Assembly (NCBI RefSeq): GCF_000379085.1
Contig: NZ_KB905379.1
Location: 535,198-599,197 of the forward strand
Origin: Halomicrobium katesii DSM 19301
GTDB taxonomy: Archaea; Halobacteriota; Halobacteria; Halobacteriales; Haloarculaceae
DNA: 64,000 nt
Reading direction: 5' to 3'
In this document: positions 1 to 6,580 of the stretch, piece after piece
How positions within the stretch are numbered: the stretch's first letter is position 1
Layout: each line of letters begins with the position of its first letter
Position numbers and translations under genes: made by a program
Notes under the pieces: model-generated
What the model was told of the DNA's origin: nothing
The model's database searches: none
Seen by the model: the letters and a program-made list of their open reading frames with translations, nothing else

Positions 1-1
1 A

Positions 2-148
2 CCGGACGGCGCGGCTCGATCCGCGCTGCGGAACTGGCGTATCGACTGGTTCAACATCGACGAGCGTCGCCGCGCGCGGTCTCGTCGAGAGGCCGGCGGC
101 GCGAGCCGCGACCTCGCCGGCGAGATGCTGGCCGGAGGCGGTCTGTGA
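2..148 (+). CDS. C-terminal end of an element protein (5' truncated by window)
   Basis: An open frame runs from the window edge to a TGA at 146-148. The last 48 residues are basic and contain a Trp/Phe patch (NWRIDWFNIDERRR) followed by a Gly/Ala-rich tail. The stop overlaps the GTG start of the next gene as GTGA, the same coupling seen throughout this operon, which supports it being real coding sequence. Function cannot be read from this fragment. Confidence 0.5.
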   Translation, partial: PDGAARSALRNWRIDWFNIDERRRARSRREAGGASRDLAGEMLAGGGL

Positions 149-642
149 CTCTCGTCTCCGTCGACGGCGTTCGCCGATCGGATCTCTCAGTTCTCGGCTG
201 GGCGGCAATCGCGGGCGCGAGCTGTCTCGCGCTCTGGACGCTCGTGGCTGGCGTCGAGGTCCTACTCTACGGCGACAGAGTCGGAGATCTCGTGATCGGC
301 GGCGTACTGACGGTGGTCCTCCTGGGCTTCGCCCAATCTGAGGCAGCTCCGGAAATCGAAGGGACGTGTCAGCACTGCGGCGAGAGCATCCGCACGCAGT
401 CCAACCGCGATGGCGTCGACGAAGTCGTCGAGGTCATGTCGACCGTATCGCCCCGTCGGGCGGCGATCGGTCCGCTCTCGGTCGTACTGCAGACGAGGAC
501 TGGCGAGTGGCTCTATTGCTGTGGCGACTGCGCCCAAGCAGACCAGGACCGACGGCAACTGACCGAGCGGCCTGACGACGGCCACGAACAGACAGACGAC
601 CAGGGCACGCTCCGGCCCGCAACGGAGCACTCAGATTCATGA
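145..642 (+). CDS. Small membrane protein with Cys-rich zinc-binding cytoplasmic part
   Basis: 165 residues from a GTG start that overlaps the preceding stop. Two hydrophobic helices (about residues 17-38 and 44-62) form a hairpin, followed by a soluble region with CQHC near residue 75 and CCGDC near residue 127, spaced as a possible zinc-binding site. The tail is polar and acidic. No family is recognised. It opens the run of small membrane genes and its stop overlaps the next ATG (ATGA), so it is probably translated with its neighbours. Confidence 0.75.
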   Translation: MTLVSVDGVRRSDLSVLGWAAIAGASCLALWTLVAGVEVLLYGDRVGDLVIGGVLTVVLLGFAQSEAAPEIEGTCQHCGESIRTQSNRDGVDEVVEVMSTVSPRRAAIGPLSVVLQTRTGEWLYCCGDCAQADQDRRQLTERPDDGHEQTDDQGTLRPATEHSDS

Positions 643-1226
643 TCGGACACACTACGGACGGCTCGAATCGCTCTCAAACGCTTGCGGTGCTGCTGGCAAC
701 GCTCGTCGGCCTCAGCATGGTGGTGATGGCCGGCGGTGCCGTCGCCCAGACGACCGAGACGGCAACGCCAACGCCAACCTCGAACTCGGATGAACTGGCT
801 GACGAAACTGTCTCAGTCGACAACGACACGCAGGAAGTCTACCTCAAGGTGACCAACACGAGTGGTGACACGGTCGACTACGTCGTCTACGGTATCGACG
901 AAGGGATCACCACCGAGGTCAACACCGGGACAATCTCGGCGACCGCGGGCAACTCGACCGAAACGACGTTCGCGGCCGACACGGACTCCTACGACTCCTA
1001 CCGGTTCGTCGTGAACCAGGACCCGGACGACGGTGACAACGAATCGGTCGAGTCAGTCGAAGTGGGCGAGATCGTCACCCAGTCGTCTGATGGCGGCGGC
1101 GCGATCTTCGCTGGTGGCGGTGGCGGACTCCTCACGCCGATGAACCTCCTGATCGCGGTACTCATCTTCGCCGGAGCGTACCTCCTCGGGGTCTTCGACC
1201 CGGTGAAACGACGGATCTCGGGGTGA
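639..1226 (+). CDS. Secreted, C-terminally membrane-anchored small protein
   Basis: 195 residues. A hydrophobic signal segment (about 13-35, ending near GGAVAQT) is followed by a Thr/Pro linker and a beta-type acidic ectodomain with several N-x-S/T glycosylation sequons. A Gly-rich stretch and a transmembrane helix (about 165-185) end in a short basic tail. This topology fits a surface or envelope protein of the element. No named family is recognised. The start overlaps the previous stop by four bases. Confidence 0.75.
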   Translation: MIGHTTDGSNRSQTLAVLLATLVGLSMVVMAGGAVAQTTETATPTPTSNSDELADETVSVDNDTQEVYLKVTNTSGDTVDYVVYGIDEGITTEVNTGTISATAGNSTETTFAADTDSYDSYRFVVNQDPDDGDNESVESVEVGEIVTQSSDGGGAIFAGGGGGLLTPMNLLIAVLIFAGAYLLGVFDPVKRRISG

Positions 1227-1232
1227 TCGCGG

Positions 1233-1718
1233 ATGTCTTCGTCAGATGACGCTGAGCTGAAGTTGGGCGAAGGAGGCGGGACTGAAACCCTGACTGGGAT
1301 CACCAACTTCCTCCAGGACGACGGGAGTGCTGGGAAGGTCCTGAGCGCGTCGTTTATCGGTCTCGTGGTCTCGCCGTTCGTCGCGTTCGCGGATGTCGTC
1401 CAGGCGATCGGGACGTTCTTCGCCAAGCCGTTCTCGGGCGCTGGAGAGGCGATCAGCGCACTCCTCGCAGGGCTGTTCGAGGCACCGGGAGACCTGCTCG
1501 ATGCCGGCGCGGACATCACGGAGACCGCGTTACGGACGGCACTGGGCGAGACACTGGCAGGGATCATCGCGTTCCCGCTGACAGTCGGTCTGGTGGTGCT
1601 CGGTCTCTACATAGTCACACTGTACCTCCGCGAAGATGAGACCGGAGATACCCTTCCGGGTGTGCCGGTAGATATCCCGTTCGTGGGGGTCGAAGAGGAG
1701 GACACGGTCGACGAATGA
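1233..1718 (+). CDS. Small membrane protein, two helices separated by an amphipathic stretch
   Basis: 161 residues. The N-terminus is acidic and soluble; a hydrophobic segment (about 35-55) leads into a Gly/Ala-rich amphipathic region and a strong transmembrane helix (about 110-133), with an acidic tail. The layout resembles the products at 1759-2214 and 2214-2765, suggesting a family of related envelope-type proteins. It lies 6 bases after the preceding gene. Function unknown. Confidence 0.75.
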   Translation: MSSSDDAELKLGEGGGTETLTGITNFLQDDGSAGKVLSASFIGLVVSPFVAFADVVQAIGTFFAKPFSGAGEAISALLAGLFEAPGDLLDAGADITETALRTALGETLAGIIAFPLTVGLVVLGLYIVTLYLREDETGDTLPGVPVDIPFVGVEEEDTVDE

Positions 1719-1758
1719 AAACTCCCCAGCCCCACCACGCCGGTCGAGGTGACCCTCG

Positions 1759-2214
1759 ATGAGCGACAGCGACGGGGGGCTGACGGACTACCTCAACGAA
1801 CAGGAAGGCGACAGTACGTTCTCCGTCAACGGGACTGAGTACACACTCGTCGACACGAACAACCCGGTGAACTGGGCACGAGTCGGGACGGCGATCACGC
1901 TGTCCGGCATCGCGACGATCTCGGTGATCTTCCAGGAGTTCGTCGACACCTGGTTCGGCGGCATCGAGGACATCATCAGAGGTGCGGCGAGCTGGGTCGG
2001 CGAGGTAAATCCGGAGAGTGCCAGCGGTTCCGGCGTCCTCGGAGAACTGTTCGTGCCGCTGCTCCGGTGGTACCGCGAGGGCCTCTGGGAGGCGAGTCTG
2101 GAGACGTTCGGTGTCTTCGGCTACCTCGTCGCGGTCGGTATCACGCTGGTATCGATCGGCATCGTCGTGATCGGATTCCGACGCGCCGGGCAGCGCCTGG
2201 CGGGAGGGCGCTGA
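1759..2214 (+). CDS. Small membrane protein, second of a tandem set
   Basis: 151 residues with an acidic N-terminus, a hydrophobic helix around residues 38-60 ending in an acidic FVDTW motif, an amphipathic middle, and a C-terminal transmembrane helix (about 120-142) followed by a basic end (RRAGQRLAGGR). The positive-inside tail places the C-terminus in the cytoplasm. Its stop shares a base with the next ATG (TGATG). No known family; probably related in design to its two neighbours. Confidence 0.75.
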   Translation: MSDSDGGLTDYLNEQEGDSTFSVNGTEYTLVDTNNPVNWARVGTAITLSGIATISVIFQEFVDTWFGGIEDIIRGAASWVGEVNPESASGSGVLGELFVPLLRWYREGLWEASLETFGVFGYLVAVGITLVSIGIVVIGFRRAGQRLAGGR

Positions 2215-2765
2215 TGTCGGCGTCTGGCTCGGACGACGGGTCCGTGTTTGACCCGTGGGAGTACCTCCCTGGCGGCGACGGAAACTCAGACACGGAGGAC
2301 GACCCCGGATCTGTCGAGTCGGTGAGTCCGTTCGATCAGAGCACGATCGACGTGCTGCAGACGTTCGGCTCGTCACCGGTCGGGTTCATCTTCGGGGTGG
2401 TGCTGACGCCGATCCTGAACGGCATCGAGGGCGTCGTCAGGCTCATACTTTACTACCTCAACCTCGTCGCCTTCGGCGACTCGCGTGCATCGACGGATGG
2501 GACACTCGGGCTCGTCGACGTGCCGAGACTCGCGAGCGGGGCCATCATCGAGGCGGGCAACCTGATCGGCGAGCCGATCCTCAACGAGGCGATCGACCCG
2601 CTCGTCGACGGACTGATCGGAATCGGTGACTGGGCCGGTCCGTGGGGGCTCCTCGGCGCGGCGATCGCGCTGGTCGTGATCGTCAACCTGTACGCCGCGA
2701 CGCTCCGGAAGGCCCTGGAGATCGTGCTCGACCTGATTCCCGGTGGAGGTGCAATTCTCGAATGA
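2214..2765 (+). CDS. Small membrane protein, third of a tandem set
   Basis: 183 residues. I chose the ATG at 2214 because it overlaps the preceding TGA; the longer open frame upstream is only a shadow of that gene. The N-terminal 45 residues are acidic and disordered-looking. A hydrophobic segment (about 52-80, with GVVLTPILNGIEGVV), an amphipathic middle and a strong helix (about 145-165) follow, then an amphipathic end. Sequence around the first helix resembles GLVVSPFVAFADVVQ in the product at 1233-1718. Function unknown. Confidence 0.75.
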   Translation: MSASGSDDGSVFDPWEYLPGGDGNSDTEDDPGSVESVSPFDQSTIDVLQTFGSSPVGFIFGVVLTPILNGIEGVVRLILYYLNLVAFGDSRASTDGTLGLVDVPRLASGAIIEAGNLIGEPILNEAIDPLVDGLIGIGDWAGPWGLLGAAIALVVIVNLYAATLRKALEIVLDLIPGGGAILE

Positions 2766-3049
2766 ACGATTGGCTGAAGCATCCGGTGACGGCTGCGACG
2801 GCAACCGCGGGGACGCTGTTCAGCGTGTTCCAGCTCGATGTCATCACGGTGTTGCTGACGTGGGGCTGGGGCAACCTCGGACAGCTGTTCTACATGGCGA
2901 CGCTGCTGGTCAGCTCGTCGTCGATCCTGCCGGTCTCGCAGACGACCGTCGCGAAGGTCGTCGGAGCGCTGGCGTTCCTGCTGCTGCTGAAGCTCGGTAT
3001 CGAGGCGCGCAAGCAAGTCAACAACCGACTTGAGGAGACTGAATCATGA
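2762..3049 (+). CDS. Small double-helix membrane protein
   Basis: 95 residues from the ATG that overlaps the previous stop (ATGA at 2762). Two or three hydrophobic segments (about 12-34, 37-55, 60-78) are followed by a charged tail (EARKQVNNRLEETES). No family is recognised. It is part of the envelope-like gene run and its stop overlaps the start of a 20-codon reading frame. Confidence 0.7.
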   Translation: MNDWLKHPVTAATATAGTLFSVFQLDVITVLLTWGWGNLGQLFYMATLLVSSSSILPVSQTTVAKVVGALAFLLLLKLGIEARKQVNNRLEETES

Positions 3050-3108
3050 CACACAACGACACTGAACGGACGTATCGACAGACGACGGCAACGTGGAGGG
3101 GTCCCTGA
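3046..3108 (+). CDS. Possible 20-residue micropeptide linking two membrane genes
   Basis: A 20-codon frame starts with ATG overlapping the preceding stop (ATGA) and ends in a TGA that shares a base with the next ATG (TGATG at 3106-3110). The peptide is polar, rich in Thr and Arg. Both junctions match the coupling pattern of the rest of the operon, which is the only evidence for it. The alternative is a non-coding spacer whose coincidental frame keeps ribosomes travelling to the next gene. Confidence 0.4.
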   Translation: MTHNDTERTYRQTTATWRGP

Positions 3109-3491
3109 TGGCGGGATCGATCGGCATCGCGACGGTGACCGGCTGGGTCATCATCGGCCTCGTCGCCTACATCCTGGGTGAGTACACCTCCGTCCTGGCG
3201 AAGGTCGCCGGCGGCGCGAAGATCGCGGGCTACGGCGTCACGCGGTTCAAGGGACGGCCAGCCCGCCAGACGGCGCTGGGCCTCGGCGGCTTTTTCGGTG
3301 GGATCTACGCCGGCGGGTTCCTCTGGGCGGCAGCGGCGTCGTTCCTCGGTGCCAGCGCCGCAGCTGGTGGCGCGGTCGCCTGGGGCCTGACCGCCAAGGA
3401 GGTGATTGTCGTGTTCCTGGCCGCGCTGGTGGTCGGACTGGCGCTGTACACGGGAGCAGCGGCTGAGGAGGCGGTCGACGATGCAGATTAA
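3108..3491 (+). CDS. Small multi-helix membrane protein
   Basis: 127 residues from ATG 3108; a GTG at 3093 could add five residues. It has a hydrophobic helix at about 8-28, a basic middle (GVTRFKGRPARQ), then two or three small-residue-rich helices (about 57-80, 85-115) and a short acidic end. The Gly/Ala-rich helices suggest close helix packing, as in viral matrix or holin-like membrane proteins, but no family is recognised. Its 3' end overlaps the next start by 11 bases. Confidence 0.7.
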   Translation: MAGSIGIATVTGWVIIGLVAYILGEYTSVLAKVAGGAKIAGYGVTRFKGRPARQTALGLGGFFGGIYAGGFLWAAAASFLGASAAAGGAVAWGLTAKEVIVVFLAALVVGLALYTGAAAEEAVDDAD

Positions 3492-3615
3492 CGTCTCCGG
3501 CTTCGGAGCGGTCGTGCTGGCCGCTGTGATCCTTCTGGCCGCGGCACTGCTGGTCGCCCCTGATGCGACGACGAGCTACGTGAACGGCATCGCGAGCGCA
3601 CTCACTGGAGGATGA
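3481..3615 (+). CDS. 44-residue single-span membrane protein
   Basis: Begins at ATG 3481, inside the 3' end of the previous gene, and its stop overlaps the next ATG. It has one strong transmembrane helix (about residues 8-27, Ala/Val/Leu-rich) with a short polar tail. Its size and composition recall minor single-span proteins of enveloped archaeal viruses or pilin-like peptides, but there is no diagnostic motif. Support is the hydrophobic pattern and the overlapping gene layout. Confidence 0.6.
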   Translation: MQINVSGFGAVVLAAVILLAAALLVAPDATTSYVNGIASALTGG

Positions 3616-5423
3616 GACACGTGCGCCCCTACTCCAACGGAGGTGGTCGCGTCGCGATCGCCGCGGTAAGCATCGTCGTCCTGGTCGTCACGATCTCGGT
3701 GGTCGGGCTGGCGACGCCCGCATCGGCGGCCGTGACGACCGACCCACTACAGGCAGAGGCGAACGACTCCAGCAACGAGACGGCCGTCAACTGGACGGCT
3801 CCGGGGCCGTTCGGCATCGATGAGCTACGGACCGGCGGCCAACAGGTCAGCAGCAGCGGCTCACAGGGGCCGCCCGCGTCGACGCGGATGCTCGGATCGG
3901 GTGGCATGGTACTCAAGAAATTGCCCATCAATCCCGCACAGAACTCGTATCAGCCGGTCCAGCAGAACGAACGTCTCGAAACGGACTACCTGCTGGCCTA
4001 CACGTCGGCCTTTGCCGACGCCGTCGGTGACTACGAGTTCGTCGTCGTCTGGTACCAGCCCGAGACGACGCGCATCAACGGTACTCAGCGCACCTACGCG
4101 GCGAACCAGACCATCCAGCGCATCGGCTTCGAGGCAGACAGCGGCTACTCCGCGTCCCGACTGAAGCTACAGTCACACTACGACGAGACGTGGCAGGCGA
4201 CGGCGTGGATCGAAAAAGATGGACAGCGCGTCGACGGCGCGCGGTGGCGATTCAGCCATCAGACGAACCCGCTGACGGCGAGCCCGGCGTATCCGACAAC
4301 CTCGAAGGGCGACCTCTGGCGGTGGGGCGCGCTGAACCTGATGCTGCCGGCGATTGCCGGAATCCTCTTTTCGGGGATCGCCGCTCGGCACGTCCTGTCG
4401 CGGACGATCGTTGGCTCACTCAAGGGCATCAGCTACTGGGCTGTCGTCGTGGTGGTCCTCGTGGGCATCGCGGCGCTCCTGGCCACGTGGCAGACATCGA
4501 TCATCCTGGCGAACGCGCCGGTGGTGGTCGGGCTGTTGATGGGGCTGTTGGCCCTGCCGGTGATGCTCTCGATTCGCGATTCGGACCTCTCCCGCGCGGG
4601 GTTCTTCCGACGCGCCCTCCGCCGGGATGCGATCAGTCCAGGCGGCGATCAGACTGTCGGGACCCGACGGGTCGAAAACAAGATCAAGAAGGTCTATCGC
4701 CACGGTGAGGACCTCTATGCGCCCGTTGCCGGCATTCGGCCGATGCTGGCCCGCTACTGGGCAGACCCGGCGAGCATCCCCACTGAGGACTGGGAGAGCT
4801 ACGACTCCGGCGACGGCGATCTCGACCAGCTGTTCGAGGTCGATCCCGAGGCCGACGAAGTGCTCACCCACCGGCCGGCGCGACTCAAGTTCGCGCCGTC
4901 GCTCTCGGTCGAGGTCGACGACGAAGACCTCGCCGACCCGCCGGAGAAAGAGGGCATTGCGGCCCTTCCAGCGGCGATCAACGCGGCGCTATCGAACTTC
5001 GTGAAGCGCCGGAACTGGCGGTTCATCGGCATCGCACTGGGCGGTGGCGCGGCCGTCTACGGGGTGACGATGGCGTTCTTGGGCGCACCGCTGATCGCCG
5101 GCGGGCTCGCACTGCTGCCGGCGCTGATCGAGGGCCACGAGGCCCGCGACGGCGAACTCAACGTCGAGTGGGGACCCTCGCACTGGAACGATGTCCAGGC
5201 ACAGGTCCAGACCGAGCGCCAGGAGTACGAGGAGCGCCGGACCTTTGACCAGGTCCTCGAAGCCGTCACCGACCTGGAATGGGGCGAACACGAGAAAGGC
5301 CAGCAGATCGTCGAGCGGGTCCGCTCGGAGATCGCGAAGGCGCTCGACGAGGAGCACGGCGGCAACCAGCCGTCGACTGACTCGACGGACTCGCCACCAC
5401 AGCGAGGTGTCGGCGATGACTGA
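3612..5423 (+). CDS. Large membrane protein with secreted N-terminal domain and cytoplasmic C-terminal region
   Basis: 603 residues. A signal sequence (about 13-38, ending ASAA) leads to a beta-type ectodomain of roughly 200 residues with N-glycosylation sequons. Three hydrophobic helices follow (about 240-262, 275-297, 302-322), then a charged cytoplasmic region, another hydrophobic hairpin (about 475-510) and a coiled-coil-like acidic tail. It is the largest protein in the membrane gene block and could organise the envelope or link surface to cytoplasmic components. No family is recognised. Start overlaps the previous stop (ATGA). Confidence 0.8.
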   Translation: MRHVRPYSNGGGRVAIAAVSIVVLVVTISVVGLATPASAAVTTDPLQAEANDSSNETAVNWTAPGPFGIDELRTGGQQVSSSGSQGPPASTRMLGSGGMVLKKLPINPAQNSYQPVQQNERLETDYLLAYTSAFADAVGDYEFVVVWYQPETTRINGTQRTYAANQTIQRIGFEADSGYSASRLKLQSHYDETWQATAWIEKDGQRVDGARWRFSHQTNPLTASPAYPTTSKGDLWRWGALNLMLPAIAGILFSGIAARHVLSRTIVGSLKGISYWAVVVVVLVGIAALLATWQTSIILANAPVVVGLLMGLLALPVMLSIRDSDLSRAGFFRRALRRDAISPGGDQTVGTRRVENKIKKVYRHGEDLYAPVAGIRPMLARYWADPASIPTEDWESYDSGDGDLDQLFEVDPEADEVLTHRPARLKFAPSLSVEVDDEDLADPPEKEGIAALPAAINAALSNFVKRRNWRFIGIALGGGAAVYGVTMAFLGAPLIAGGLALLPALIEGHEARDGELNVEWGPSHWNDVQAQVQTERQEYEERRTFDQVLEAVTDLEWGEHEKGQQIVERVRSEIAKALDEEHGGNQPSTDSTDSPPQRGVGDD

Positions 5424-5880
5424 AGCCGTCGCTGATCCGGTGGCAGAGGACGGCCATCACGCCCTCAAGTGGCTCGAAGGCGACGAGACGGGCGAGAATC
5501 GCTCGTTCGCCGCGGCACTGGACTCGCTGCGAGCCCAGCAGCGCCATCTCCAGCAGTCGCTTCGCGACGGCTTCGGCGGCCGGCGCGAAGTGCTGGAGTG
5601 GTGCCACGCCGTCGACGTGGTCTCGGTCGGCGAGACGCCGTCGGACTGGCACAGTGACCTCGCTCGCGACCGCTGGCGGATGGCCTGCCTCATGGCAGAT
5701 CCGGACGACCGCGAGACGATCTGCCAAGAGGTGCCGACCGACGAGACGACGATCCAGTCGGTCCGCCGGAAGCTGATTCGGCAAGTGCTGACCCCAGCCT
5801 TCCAGCGGGCGCTGGAGACGCTGCGAGAGCGCGTGTCAGAGTTTTCGGACACGGACGGTGTTCGGACGCGACGCGGATGA
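5416..5880 (+). CDS. Soluble protein of unknown function
   Basis: 154 residues from ATG 5416, overlapping the end of the previous gene by 8 bases. Acidic, mostly helical, with a Trp/Cys segment (LEWCHAVDVV) and a basic C-terminus. No membrane segments or known motifs. It marks the switch in the operon from membrane genes to soluble replication-associated genes (GINS-like and MCM follow), so a role in replication or its control is possible but unproven. Confidence 0.65.
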   Translation: MTEAVADPVAEDGHHALKWLEGDETGENRSFAAALDSLRAQQRHLQQSLRDGFGGRREVLEWCHAVDVVSVGETPSDWHSDLARDRWRMACLMADPDDRETICQEVPTDETTIQSVRRKLIRQVLTPAFQRALETLRERVSEFSDTDGVRTRRG

Positions 5881-6227
5881 AACACGTCGCAGGGCGGCCA
5901 CGGCTCCACCAGCGAGCCGTCGAACAGCACTGTCTCCTCCGCGCCACGTTGCGGGAGCCGCCCCGCGTCGAGGCGGAGGTGATGGCCTGGGCGGAGGATA
6001 TCATCCACGCGACCGAGGGGCACCTCGACAACGGATTCGTCGAGACGGTGCTGGATCGCCACGGCGAGTGGTGGCACAGTCTCACGACCGGCCCGTCGGT
6101 CCGGCTGGAGTGGCTGCTGGCCGACGAGGTGTTCCCGGCAGTGAACGCGACGCTCTCGGAGCTGGCGACCAACGGCAACGAGCTCGCGGAGACTGCCGGT
6201 CGTCGGCGGGGGGTGCCGGAGGGATGA
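5877..6227 (+). CDS. Small soluble protein of unknown function
   Basis: 116 residues, ATG overlapping the preceding TGA. Helical and His/Trp-rich (GEWWHSLTTGPSVRLEWLL near residues 62-80), with a basic tail. No family is recognised. The stop shares a base with the start of the GINS-like gene, so the two are probably co-translated. Confidence 0.65.
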   Translation: MKHVAGRPRLHQRAVEQHCLLRATLREPPRVEAEVMAWAEDIIHATEGHLDNGFVETVLDRHGEWWHSLTTGPSVRLEWLLADEVFPAVNATLSELATNGNELAETAGRRRGVPEG

Positions 6228-6580
6228 CGGATCTCGATATCGAAGATATCCGGGCCGCTCGCGCCAGAGAACAGGATCAGTCGTCACTCGTGGAGTTAGG
6301 CGACCCGACTATCTTCGATCGCCTCGACGACGCCGTCGACGCCGACGAGATCGACGCGGATCGGTCGTTCGAACTGGCGACCGAACTGGCTGACGAGCGA
6401 GCTGCGAAGATACTCCAACTCGCCTCGCTGAACGCGGCCGGGATGACCGTCAACTGGGACGGGGTGGCTGACGACGAGCGCGCCCTCGTCGACGACCTCG
6501 TGGCCCGGATCGAGGAGTGGCGCGAGTCGATCCTGCCGGACCCCCACCCGGATGAGGGCGGTGATGACGGTGGCGAGTAA
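6224..6580 (+). CDS. GINS-like DNA replication protein (A-domain only)
   Basis: 118 residues. As I recall haloarchaeal Gins51 sequences, two blocks match. The N-terminal helix DIRAARAREQDQSSL (about 8-22) corresponds to the family's R-x3-SRER-x2-DSL start. KILQLASLNAAGM followed by DDERALVDDLVARIEEWRESIL (about 62-104) corresponds to the KLVKLAS-x2-AAD-M and EERDLFEDLVARI-x2-NRE segment. The second (B) domain of cellular GINS is absent and the end is an acidic tail. GINS bridges MCM and the Cdc45/RecJ partner in the archaeal replicative helicase. The gene overlaps the MCM gene, which supports the assignment. Family membership is by eye and needs a profile search. Confidence 0.72.
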   Translation: MTDLDIEDIRAARAREQDQSSLVELGDPTIFDRLDDAVDADEIDADRSFELATELADERAAKILQLASLNAAGMTVNWDGVADDERALVDDLVARIEEWRESILPDPHPDEGGDDGGE

